Of a stretch of 58,341 bases of DNA, positions 8,995 through 17,408 are shown one piece after another. The number at the start of each line of letters is the position of its first letter. The first letter of the stretch is position 1. The position numbers and the translations under genes were made by a program. The notes beneath the pieces are model-generated. The model did no database searches. It saw only the letters and a list, made by a program, of their open reading frames with translations, and had not been told where the DNA came from. This DNA is from an uncultured SAR86 cluster bacterium. Lineage in GTDB: Bacteria > Pseudomonadota > Gammaproteobacteria > Magnimaribacterales > AG-339-G14. Location: assembly GCA_902624765.1 (NCBI GenBank), contig CACNYO010000004.1, positions 1 through 58,341 on the forward strand. Reading direction: 5' to 3'.

Positions 8995-9970
8995 ATTTCA
9001 ACAATCCTTAAGTTTAAAAGAAAAAAATCTTTTAAAAATTAACTCTGTTGCCAGGTTTTTTATAGAAATATCAGATTTAGATGACTTAAATAGTATTCAA
9101 GATTTTGTCACAGAGAAAAAAATTAGTTTTTGCACTTTGGGAGAGGGGTCTAACGTAGTTCTGCCTAATTTGATTGATAAACTGGTAATTAGTATTTCGT
9201 ACGATGAAATAATAGTTGAAGAAAATTTGATTACAGTTGGAGCTGGAAAAAATTGGGATGATTTTGTTATTTGGTCTTTAAAAAATGGTTATTCAGGACT
9301 TGAAAATTTATCAGGAATACCTGGTAGCGTAGGGGCAGCTCCTATTCAGAATATTGGCGCATATGGAAGTGAAGTTTCACATTTTATTGAAGAAGTAATT
9401 TGTTTTGATGTGGAGCTCAATGAATTTATTAGTTTTACTAATTCCGAATGTAATTTTTCATATAGAAAAAGTATATTTCAAAAACAAAGCTCTTTAGTCA
9501 TCATAAAAGTAAAATTTAAATTAAGTAAAGATTTTATTCCAAATCTTGAATATGAGGATTTAAATTCTTTGAAGGAAGATAATATTTCTCCTAATACGAT
9601 TAGGGAGCATATATTAAAAGTAAGAAATGCCAAGATATCGGATCCAAGAATATGTCCAAATGTTGGGAGTTTTTTTAAAAATCCCATCATCTCACGAAAC
9701 GAATTAGATAAAATAAAACAAATTAATCCAAGCATCAAATATAATTCCTACTTAGACAATAAAGTAAAAATCTCAGCAGCATTTTTGATTGAATCATTGA
9801 ATTTAAAAGGTTTTACTTTAAAAAATGCAAAAGTATCTGACAAACACTCTTTGGTTTTAGAAAACAAATCAGAGAAACCAAAAGATATTCTTGATTTAGC
9901 TTCACATATTCAATCCTTGGTGTTGGATAACTACAATATTAATTTAGAAATCGAACCTCTGATATTTTGA
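8978..9970 (+). CDS. murB: UDP-N-acetylenolpyruvoylglucosamine reductase
   Basis: MurB, the FAD enzyme that uses NADPH to make UDP-N-acetylmuramate for peptidoglycan, 330 residues. The FAD-binding part contains LGEGSNVVLP and SGIPGSVGAAPIQNIGAYG, the catalytic Ser is in NVGSFFKNP, and the terminal IEP holds the probable catalytic Glu. The form with the long third domain corresponds to type I (E. coli-like). Its ATG lies inside kdsB, giving a 17-base overlap, which is the most plausible start because the conserved N terminus begins soon after. Confidence 0.92.
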   Translation: MKSLNKFQQSLSLKEKNLLKINSVARFFIEISDLDDLNSIQDFVTEKKISFCTLGEGSNVVLPNLIDKLVISISYDEIIVEENLITVGAGKNWDDFVIWSLKNGYSGLENLSGIPGSVGAAPIQNIGAYGSEVSHFIEEVICFDVELNEFISFTNSECNFSYRKSIFQKQSSLVIIKVKFKLSKDFIPNLEYEDLNSLKEDNISPNTIREHILKVRNAKISDPRICPNVGSFFKNPIISRNELDKIKQINPSIKYNSYLDNKVKISAAFLIESLNLKGFTLKNAKVSDKHSLVLENKSEKPKDILDLASHIQSLVLDNYNINLEIEPLIF

Positions 9971-10557
9971 CTGAATTTCTTTTAATTGCGTCTATCCATC
10001 TTGTTGCAGTTATAAGTCCCGGTCCTGATTTTGCAGTTGTACTGAGACAGTCTCTCTCTTCTACAAGAAAATCCTCAATTTATACAGCTTTAGGAATTGC
10101 AACCAGCGAGTTTATTCATTGTTTATATTCTATATTTGGAATGGAATTGATTATGAAATATCAAGAGAACGTTTTTCTTGTTCTTAAACCCATAGCAATT
10201 TTGTATTTATTTTATTTAGGGATATCCTCTTTTTTTACTAATCGTCCATCTGAAAAGTTGACTCAATCCAGTTCTAAAAATTTTTCTCTTGGATTTATGA
10301 CAAATCTTCTAAATTTTCAAGCAAGCACTTTTACCGTTACGTTATTTTTTGCAATTGTTAACATTAATACTCCTTTAAGTATTTTAATTTTTTATGCCAT
10401 ATTTATCGCAGTAAGTACGTTCGTATGGTTTGCATTTTTGTCTTTATTACTTACAAGTAAAGGATTTCTTTATAAATTCAATAATTTCATACCGTGGATT
10501 TACAAATTTACTGGTATTGTTTTTATAATTAGTTCTTTTTATTTAATAACTCTCTAA
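9967..10557 (+). CDS. LysE/RhtB family exporter
   Basis: Membrane protein of 196 residues with about six hydrophobic helices. The N-terminal SPGPDFAVVLRQSL is the hallmark of the LysE/RhtB amino-acid exporter family. Translation appears to start at a TTG that overlaps the murB stop codon. It also overlaps the next gene by a single base. It probably exports an amino acid or derivative, but the substrate cannot be inferred. Confidence 0.85.
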   Translation: MTEFLLIASIHLVAVISPGPDFAVVLRQSLSSTRKSSIYTALGIATSEFIHCLYSIFGMELIMKYQENVFLVLKPIAILYLFYLGISSFFTNRPSEKLTQSSSKNFSLGFMTNLLNFQASTFTVTLFFAIVNINTPLSILIFYAIFIAVSTFVWFAFLSLLLTSKGFLYKFNNFIPWIYKFTGIVFIISSFYLITL

Positions 10558-11120
10558 TGGATACAGAACCGAAAACATCTGCACAACTATTTAGCGATAT
10601 TTTAAAACTTCAAAATGAAGGTTCATTGCCTCCAGTTGATGACTGGAATCCACCTTTATGCGAAAACGTACAAATGAAAATCACAAGAGATGGAAAATGG
10701 TATTTCATGAATTCTCCAATAGGTCGCGAAAAAATGGTTAATTTATTTAGTACGGTTCTTAGATATGATGATGATGGTCATTATTATCTCGTTACTCCGG
10801 TAGAAAAAATAAAGATCGAAGTAGAAGATAAACCATTTGTAATCGTTACTTACCAAAAAGAAATTAAAAATGATAAGGAAGTATTTTTATTCAAGACTAA
10901 TGTCGGTGATATCGTTCTTTTAGACTCTAAGGATAAATTAAGAGTAGAAATCGACAAAGATACGCTTGAACCTTCTCCATACCTAAAAATAAGAAAGAAT
11001 TTAGAGGGACTTATAAGTAGAAATGTCTTTTATCAACTTGTAGATGAATCCTATGAAAAAGATAATGAGTTATTTATAAAAAGCAGTAATGAAGAGTTTT
11101 CGTTAGGAAAATTGGATTGA
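10557..11120 (+). CDS. DUF1285 family protein
   Basis: Soluble protein of 187 residues matching the DUF1285 family, whose hallmarks here are PPVDDWNPPLC, DGKWYFMNSPIGR and RYDDDGHYYLVTPVEK. The family has a known fold but no established biochemical role. It often lies next to the ETF-ubiquinone oxidoreductase gene in gammaproteobacteria, as here. It ends 3 bases from the convergent ETF-QO gene, with no terminator hairpin visible between them. Confidence 0.85.
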   Translation: MDTEPKTSAQLFSDILKLQNEGSLPPVDDWNPPLCENVQMKITRDGKWYFMNSPIGREKMVNLFSTVLRYDDDGHYYLVTPVEKIKIEVEDKPFVIVTYQKEIKNDKEVFLFKTNVGDIVLLDSKDKLRVEIDKDTLEPSPYLKIRKNLEGLISRNVFYQLVDESYEKDNELFIKSSNEEFSLGKLD

Positions 11121-11123
11121 TGA

Positions 11124-12797
11124 TCACATATTTGGATAGTTAGGTCCTCCCATTCCCTCTGGTGTTACCCAAACAATGTTTTGACTTGGATCTTTGATAT
11201 CGCAAGTTTTACAATGAACACAGTTTTGCGCATTGATTTGAAACTTTTGTTCTCCATCTTTTTCTACAACTTCATACACTCCAGCAGGACAGTATCTTTG
11301 AGCAGGTTCATCATATTCCGGAAGATTAACAGAAATAGGTATAGATGAATCTTTCAAAGTAAGATGGCAGGGCTGATCCTCTTCGTGGTTGGTATTGGAA
11401 AGGAATACAGAAGATAATTTATCAAAACTCACAACACCATCCGGTTTAGGATAATCAATAGGCTTACTTTCTGAAACTTTTTTCAAACAAGCATAGTCTG
11501 GAGTAGGGTGGTTAAGAGTAAAAGGAAGCTTACCGCGAAAAATTAATTGATCTATTGCAGCTAAAGCAACTCCAATTAAACCTTTAAAACCCCACTTCAA
11601 ACCGTTATGAAGAAAAGGACCCCAATTTCTAGCTTTGTGTAATTCTTTATTGGCCCAGGATTTTTCAAATTCTTTTTCATAATTTACTAAATCAGCATCA
11701 TTAACTTGATTTTTGATCGCTTCAAAAACTACCTCTGCGCCTATCATCCCAGATTTCATTGCTGTGTGAGTACCTTTAATTTTTGGAAAGTTTAAAGTAC
11801 CAGCATTATCTCCAACCAATAGACCTCCAGGAAATGACATTTTTGGTCTAGATTGATAACCGCCTTTAATTAGTGCTCTAGCACCATAGGCTACTCTTTT
11901 ACCTCTCTCTAAAATCTTTTTGATATCTTTTTGCTGTTTCCATTGTTGAAATTCATCAAAAGGACTTATGTGAGGATTTTCATAATCCAAAGGAACAACG
12001 TAGCCCAAATAAACTTGATTGTTTTCGCCATGATAAAAATAGGAACCAGATATAGTTCCATTACTAGGCCACCCCATTGTATGCATTACTGTTCCTTCCT
12101 CATGATCTTCAGGAGAAATATCCCAAATTTCTTTAAAACCTATTCCATAATGCTGAGGATCTCTATTGTCATCAAGGTTAAATTTATTTATGAGTTGTTT
12201 ACCTAGATGACCACGGCAACCTTCAGCGAAGATAGTGTACTTTCCTCTTAATTCCATTGAAGGCTGATAGGATGGCTTTTTTTCCCCTTCCTTGGTGATA
12301 CCCATTTCTCCGGTAAGGATGCCTTTAACGGTATCCCCTTCAAATATAACCTCTGAAGCTGTAAATCCTGGGAAGATTTCTACCCCCAAATTTTCAGCTT
12401 GAGAAGCAAGCCACCTGCAGAAATTAGCTAAACTCATGACATAGTTTCCGTGATTATTGAAAGTCGGAATTAAAAAACTAGGAAATGGTATGTTAAAGGA
12501 AAGATTTTCAGATATAACGAATTTCACGATATCTTTTGTTGCAGGAGAATTCAAAGGCGCTTCTTTTTCCTTCCAATCAGGAATAAGTTCATTAAGGGCA
12601 GTAGGCTCGAACACATTTCCAGATAGTATGTGTGCTCCTATTTCTGAACCTTTTTCAATGAGGCAAACGCTTAACTCTGTATTACTCTCAGATGCTAATT
12701 GTTTGAGTCTTATTGCCGTAGAGAGCCCTGATGGACCTCCACCTACAATAACGACGTCATATTCCATGACGTCTCTTTCTTGTTGTATTTCTTCCAT
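11124..12797 (-). CDS. Electron transfer flavoprotein-ubiquinone oxidoreductase
   Basis: Membrane-associated FAD and 4Fe-4S enzyme of 557 residues that passes electrons from ETF to ubiquinone. The N terminus has the FAD dinucleotide motif VVIVGGGPSGLS. Mid-protein stretches GCRGHLGK and GLLVGDNAGTLN are typical of the family. The C-terminal 4Fe-4S domain carries YCPAGVYE and CVHCKTCDIKDP. It is divergent from etfB-etfA, forming a complete electron route for the acyl-CoA dehydrogenases at 20-22.7 kb. Confidence 0.95.
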   Translation of the reverse strand: MEEIQQERDVMEYDVVIVGGGPSGLSTAIRLKQLASESNTELSVCLIEKGSEIGAHILSGNVFEPTALNELIPDWKEKEAPLNSPATKDIVKFVISENLSFNIPFPSFLIPTFNNHGNYVMSLANFCRWLASQAENLGVEIFPGFTASEVIFEGDTVKGILTGEMGITKEGEKKPSYQPSMELRGKYTIFAEGCRGHLGKQLINKFNLDDNRDPQHYGIGFKEIWDISPEDHEEGTVMHTMGWPSNGTISGSYFYHGENNQVYLGYVVPLDYENPHISPFDEFQQWKQQKDIKKILERGKRVAYGARALIKGGYQSRPKMSFPGGLLVGDNAGTLNFPKIKGTHTAMKSGMIGAEVVFEAIKNQVNDADLVNYEKEFEKSWANKELHKARNWGPFLHNGLKWGFKGLIGVALAAIDQLIFRGKLPFTLNHPTPDYACLKKVSESKPIDYPKPDGVVSFDKLSSVFLSNTNHEEDQPCHLTLKDSSIPISVNLPEYDEPAQRYCPAGVYEVVEKDGEQKFQINAQNCVHCKTCDIKDPSQNIVWVTPEGMGGPNYPNM

Positions 12798-12910
12798 ACC
12801 TACTCTTATATGGGGAGTATTGTGCGTATTTTAAAGACTTACTTTAAACTAGCAAATCCTTTAGAATATGTAGTTCTTGTAATATTCCGCCTTAACACTA
12901 TATAAAAAGT

Positions 12911-13663
12911 ATGAAAATTTTAGTTCCAATAAAAAGAGTTGTTGATTACAACGTAAAAGTAAGGCCAAAAGCTGATGAATCAGGTGTAGATCTGAATAAC
13001 GTTAAAATGGCCATAAATCCCTTTTGTGAGATAGCTGTCGAAGAGGCTGTAAGATTAAAGGAAGCTGGTACAGCTACTGAAATTATTGCTGTAACAGTCG
13101 GCACTTCTGCTTCACAAGAGCAATTAAGAACAGCATTAGCATTAGGTGCAGACAGAGCTATTCTTGTAGAAACTGATATTGAGGTAGAGCCTTTAGGAAT
13201 TGCAAAGCTTCTCAAAGGAATCATTGATAAAGAGTCTCCTGACCTAATTCTTCTAGGGAAACAAGCAATTGATGGAGATAATAATCAGACATCTCAGATG
13301 TTAGCTGCTCTCAGCGGTTATGCTCAAGCAACTTTTGCTTCTGAGTTAAAAATTGAGGGAGAAAAGGCAGTTGTAACCAGAGAGGTTGATGGAGGGTTAC
13401 AAACAATATCTGTGAATCTTCCGTGTATTGTTTCATCAGATCTGAGGCTTAATGAGCCAAGATATGCTTCCCTACCTAACATAATGAAAGCAAAGCAGAA
13501 ACAACTTGATGTTGTTGAAGCCGGTTCTATGGGAGTAGATATTGAACCGAGAAATAAAACTATTAAAGTTTCTCCCCCTCCTGTAAGAGAAGCTGGGATA
13601 ATAGTGGAAACTGTTGATGATTTAGTCGATAAACTTAAAAACGAAGCAAAGGTAATAACATGA
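12911..13663 (+). CDS. etfB: Electron transfer flavoprotein beta subunit
   Basis: Beta subunit of ETF, 250 residues, which binds AMP and docks with acyl-CoA dehydrogenases. It begins [19 protein letters not shown], has [10 protein letters not shown], and contains the recognition loop region [19 protein letters not shown]. The 113-base divergent gap to the ETF-QO gene must hold promoters for both directions. A TAGAAT hexamer about 50 bases upstream could be a -10 element but has no good -35. It overlaps etfA by 4 bases. Confidence 0.95.
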   Translation: MKILVPIKRVVDYNVKVRPKADESGVDLNNVKMAINPFCEIAVEEAVRLKEAGTATEIIAVTVGTSASQEQLRTALALGADRAILVETDIEVEPLGIAKLLKGIIDKESPDLILLGKQAIDGDNNQTSQMLAALSGYAQATFASELKIEGEKAVVTREVDGGLQTISVNLPCIVSSDLRLNEPRYASLPNIMKAKQKQLDVVEAGSMGVDIEPRNKTIKVSPPPVREAGIIVETVDDLVDKLKNEAKVIT

Positions 13664-14586
13664 GTATACTTGTAATAGCTGAACACGATAATGAAGAAAT
13701 AAAAGCTTCAACGAACAACGTTGTAACTGCTGCCACTAATCTAGAAGGTGAAATTCACATTCTTGTAGCAGGATCAAATTGCACAGGAGCAAAAGATCAA
13801 GCATCTAAAATCTCAAATGTAACAAAAGTTCTAGTTGCCGATGCTCCAGAATATGAGCATTGTTTAGCAGAGAACATTGCAGATTTAATAGTTGCTATTT
13901 CTGCAGATTATTCTCATATATTAGCTCCAGCAACAACTAATGGTAAAAACTTTATGCCAAGAGTTTCTGCACTTCTTGATGTTTCTCAAGTCTCAGATAT
14001 TACTGCTATTGATGCACCTGATACTTTTCAAAGGCCAATTTACGCAGGTAATTGCATCGCTACTGTCCAAAATTCTGATTCAAAGAAAGTTATCACTGTA
14101 AGAACTACAGCTTTTGATGCTGCCCCTAACGATGGTAATGCTGAGATAGCTGACCTTCAGGAGAATCATAATCTTGGTGTGTCTGAATTTATAAAAGCTG
14201 AAATTGCTGAATCAGATAGACCAGAACTGACAGCCGCAGATGTGATTATTTCTGGTGGAAGAGGTATGCAAAACGGAGATAACTTTAAAATTCTTGAATC
14301 AGTTGCTGATAAATTAGGTGCAGCAATTGGTGCTTCTCGTGCAGCAGTTGATTCTGGTTTTGTTCCGAATGACTATCAAGTAGGTCAAACAGGTAAAATA
14401 GTTGCACCAAATTTATACATAGCTGTTGGGATATCAGGAGCTATTCAACATTTGGCTGGGATGAAGGACAGTAAAGTTATTGTTGCAATTAATAAAGATG
14501 AAGATGCCCCAATATTTCAAGTAGCTGATTACGGTTTAGTTGCAGATTTATTTACTGCTGTTCCAGAACTTGATGCAAAACTTTAA
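13660..14586 (+). CDS. etfA: Electron transfer flavoprotein alpha subunit
   Basis: Alpha subunit of ETF, 308 residues, carrying the FAD. The C-terminal FAD domain shows [32 protein letters not shown], and [13 protein letters not shown], the usual order of conserved blocks. It overlaps etfB by 4 bases, which fits assembly of the heterodimer from one message. NfuA begins on its last base. Confidence 0.95.
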   Translation: MSILVIAEHDNEEIKASTNNVVTAATNLEGEIHILVAGSNCTGAKDQASKISNVTKVLVADAPEYEHCLAENIADLIVAISADYSHILAPATTNGKNFMPRVSALLDVSQVSDITAIDAPDTFQRPIYAGNCIATVQNSDSKKVITVRTTAFDAAPNDGNAEIADLQENHNLGVSEFIKAEIAESDRPELTAADVIISGGRGMQNGDNFKILESVADKLGAAIGASRAAVDSGFVPNDYQVGQTGKIVAPNLYIAVGISGAIQHLAGMKDSKVIVAINKDEDAPIFQVADYGLVADLFTAVPELDAKL

Positions 14587-15176
14587 TGTCAAACATAGTT
14601 GAAATAACAAAAGGAGCTGAAGAATACTTAGGTAATCTTCTTAGAGATTCTGAAGAGAAAGATACTAATATAAGAATCTTTGTTTCAGATCCTGGATCTA
14701 ATAAAGCTGAAACTTGCATTGTTTATTGTAAACTCGGTGAACAAGATCCAACTGATTTTTCTCAAAGCTACGAATCTTTCAATGTTTTTCTGGACGAAAA
14801 AAGCTTACCTTACTTAGAGGATGCAAAAGTTGATTATCATCCTGATAAATTTGGTGGCCAATTAACTATTAGAGCTCCAAAATCAAAAACTCCTTTTTTA
14901 TCTGATGGAAGTTCCATAGAGGATAAGATCAATTTCTATCTTCATAGTGAAATAAATCCAGCGCTTGCTTCACATGGAGGCGAGGTTAGCTTAGTAGAAA
15001 TTCTAGACAATAATAAAGCTGTTCTTCAATTCGGAGGAGGTTGTCAGGGATGCAGTATGATCGATGTCACTCTTAAAGAAGGAGTCGAAAAAACTCTTAT
15101 CGAGAATGTTCCAGAAATAACAGGAATTATAGACTCAACCGATCATACACTTACTGAGAACGCTTACTTTAAATAA
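14586..15176 (+). CDS. nfuA: Fe-S biogenesis protein NfuA
   Basis: Fe-S cluster carrier of 196 residues. The N-terminal half is a degenerate A-type (IscA-like) domain. The C-terminal Nfu domain has GGGCQGCSMIDVTLKEGVE, whose CxxC pair holds a shared 4Fe-4S cluster in the dimer. The length matches E. coli NfuA (191). Its start overlaps the etfA stop by one base. The placement suits delivery of clusters to ETF-QO and other respiratory proteins. Confidence 0.92.
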   Translation: MSNIVEITKGAEEYLGNLLRDSEEKDTNIRIFVSDPGSNKAETCIVYCKLGEQDPTDFSQSYESFNVFLDEKSLPYLEDAKVDYHPDKFGGQLTIRAPKSKTPFLSDGSSIEDKINFYLHSEINPALASHGGEVSLVEILDNNKAVLQFGGGCQGCSMIDVTLKEGVEKTLIENVPEITGIIDSTDHTLTENAYFK

Positions 15177-15178
15177 AA

Positions 15179-16585
15179 ATGCCTAATCAAAATGTCTCTT
15201 ATGTTTTTAACGACACAGAGACTACAGGCTTAAACTTAAATTTTTCTCAAATTATTCAAATAGGTTCAATACTAACTTCAGAGAATTTTGATCTTATTGA
15301 TAATATTGACCAAGAATGTCAAATCTTACCCTGGGTAGTTCCGGATCCAGGAGCTTATTTTACTCATAAAAAGATTTCTACTCTTAATTCAAACTGTAAC
15401 AAGAGCCACTACGATTTAATGAAGGAAATTCATTCTACTTGGCAGCAATGGTCGAATTCTTCAAATTTGGTTCATATAACTTATAACGGACATAAATTTG
15501 ATGAAGAACTTCTCAGAAGACAATTTTATTGGTATCTGTTAGATCCATATATTACAAACACTAATAATAATGGCAGAGCAGATATGTATGTGTTGTTTCA
15601 ATTATTAGCAAATTTTTTTTCAGAAGAAATAAAAACTGGAAAAAATGAAAACGGTGATTTAAGTCTTAAATTAAGCGATTTGGCAGAGGCCAACGGTATC
15701 TCAGCTGAAGGAGCTCATGATGCATTAGAAGATTGTGTTTTGATGGTAGAGCTAGGAAAAATTATTAAAGATAGAGCTCCTGAAGCTTGGAAAATTTTCA
15801 TTAAGGGATCATCTAAGAAAGGAAATTTAGATATTTTAAGGTCTGAAAAATTTTGCCTATTAGGTGAAGTAGTTCGAAGAAATAAATATGTTTATCCCAT
15901 TTATCCTTGTGGACAAAATAACGCGAATCAGAATCAAATAATTGTATGTGATTTGTATTTCAATCCAGACGAATTATTTATCCTAAAAGATCATGAACTT
16001 TTAGATCAATTAGGAACTCAAGGAGGAGCTTTTAAATTAGTTTCGATAAATAAAAGTATGCCTGTGATTCCATTAGAAAGTTTATCTAAACCCTCATCAT
16101 TTTTAGATTTAACAATTAAAGAGTTAACAAAAAGAGCAAATTTATTAAGAGAAAATTTTGAATTTTCAGAAAGAATCTCAGAGCTTTTACTTAAGAAACA
16201 AAAGACTTATCCTCCACCTAAGTACGTAGACCAAGCTATCTATGAAAGATTCCCTAGTGAATCTGACAGACTTTGGATGGAAAAATTTCACATTTCAACT
16301 TGGCAAGATAAAGCAAAATTAAAGGAAGGCTTTGAGGATGGCAGATATAGAGAGTTAGCCTCTAGAATCATTGCTTTAGAGAAACCCGACCTATTGACTG
16401 ATAAGGAAGATGAAGATTTTTCTCATTTTGTTAATGAGCGATTATTTTCTAAAGGTCCTTGGCTTAATTTAAGTCAAGCAATACAAAAATTAGAAAGATT
16501 TAATTCTGAAGATTCGGATCACTTGAAAATTAAAAATGCTCTTACAGAACATCTTAAGAATTTAGAAAAAACTAATCTGGCTTAG
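15179..16585 (+). CDS. sbcB: Exodeoxyribonuclease I
   Basis: 3'-5' single-strand DNA exonuclease of the DEDDh superfamily, 468 residues. The first catalytic block is FNDTETTGLN (Asp12, Glu14), the middle block is YNGHKFDEELLRRQFYW, and the last is GAHDALEDC, followed by the SH3-like and C-terminal domains of ExoI. It follows nfuA by 2 bases. Its 3' end overlaps the convergent csiV-like gene by 14 bases. Confidence 0.92.
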   Translation: MPNQNVSYVFNDTETTGLNLNFSQIIQIGSILTSENFDLIDNIDQECQILPWVVPDPGAYFTHKKISTLNSNCNKSHYDLMKEIHSTWQQWSNSSNLVHITYNGHKFDEELLRRQFYWYLLDPYITNTNNNGRADMYVLFQLLANFFSEEIKTGKNENGDLSLKLSDLAEANGISAEGAHDALEDCVLMVELGKIIKDRAPEAWKIFIKGSSKKGNLDILRSEKFCLLGEVVRRNKYVYPIYPCGQNNANQNQIIVCDLYFNPDELFILKDHELLDQLGTQGGAFKLVSINKSMPVIPLESLSKPSSFLDLTIKELTKRANLLRENFEFSERISELLLKKQKTYPPPKYVDQAIYERFPSESDRLWMEKFHISTWQDKAKLKEGFEDGRYRELASRIIALEKPDLLTDKEDEDFSHFVNERLFSKGPWLNLSQAIQKLERFNSEDSDHLKIKNALTEHLKNLEKTNLA

Positions 16586-17408
16586 TTATTAAAAGAAGTA
16601 ATCCAAATTTTGGATGATCAAAATAATTAATTTCTCCTGATTTAAGTCTTCTTGATTCCTTTAACTGAAACATCGGGACTAAATCCTCCTCATGTAAATT
16701 AGGGAGAATTTTCTTTTGAAAAATTTGTTCCTTCTCGCTAAGTAGAAATCCCTCAGGAGTTAAAACATTTTCATCTAAATTTTTAACTATAGAGTTTTCA
16801 TTCTCCTTTATCTGCTCAGCCAAAAAAATTTCGACATCGCTATGCAAATATCTTCCTTTATAGGGTCTTATAAATCCATAAATTCTAGAACCTCTTTCTA
16901 TATTTGAATCTATAAAGATTTCAAATGAATTATCCTTTGTAGGAATTGGTTGATACCAGGATTGCTCACCAATAAATCTGAAGTATCTACTTCTTCTTAT
17001 TAAATCTTTAAATTCTTTCATTAAATTATCGTCTCTTTTATCTAATTGGAATATTTTTCTAGGAAATTCCCTTTCTCGAGTAATTATATTTTCTTGTATT
17101 ATTTTTCTTTGAGTTTCTTTCTTTATGAAAGGAATATCAATTGACTCATTTTCATCCAAAATCTTAAAATCTGTCGGAATAATATCTAAGTTTGGATATT
17201 GAAATTCATCTAGAACCAAGAAAAATTTCTCAAAATTCACTGAAGGTTCTTTAAATATTTCTTTCAAATTTTCATCTTTTAAATATTTAATAAAAATGAT
17301 GTCAATTCTATATTCATCATCATTTAGAAAATCAAAATCGATTTGTTTTTGCTCAACTGAAATTAGATTTAATGAAATTATAAGAAGAAAAAAATTAACT
17401 AGCTTCAT
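16572..17408 (-). CDS. CsiV-like periplasmic protein
   Basis: Protein of 278 residues with a signal peptide (hydrophobic residues about 4-18). The C-terminal half matches the CsiV family: FIGEQSWYQPI, GFIRPYKGRYLHSDVEIFL, and RRLKSGEINYFDHPKFGLL. CsiV is described as a peptidoglycan-associated protein needed for cell division in Shewanella when Lpo-type regulators are lacking. As in other gammaproteobacteria it sits directly downstream of mfd, with a 14-base overlap. The precise function in this organism is inferred from the family. Confidence 0.75.
   Translation of the reverse strand: MKLVNFFLLIISLNLISVEQKQIDFDFLNDDEYRIDIIFIKYLKDENLKEIFKEPSVNFEKFFLVLDEFQYPNLDIIPTDFKILDENESIDIPFIKKETQRKIIQENIITREREFPRKIFQLDKRDDNLMKEFKDLIRRSRYFRFIGEQSWYQPIPTKDNSFEIFIDSNIERGSRIYGFIRPYKGRYLHSDVEIFLAEQIKENENSIVKNLDENVLTPEGFLLSEKEQIFQKKILPNLHEEDLVPMFQLKESRRLKSGEINYFDHPKFGLLLLITKPD

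Noticed and set aside
12457-12834. Open frame opposite the ETF-QO gene
   Set aside because: It is the mirror of a strongly conserved flavoprotein. The translation is Ser-rich and without domain features.
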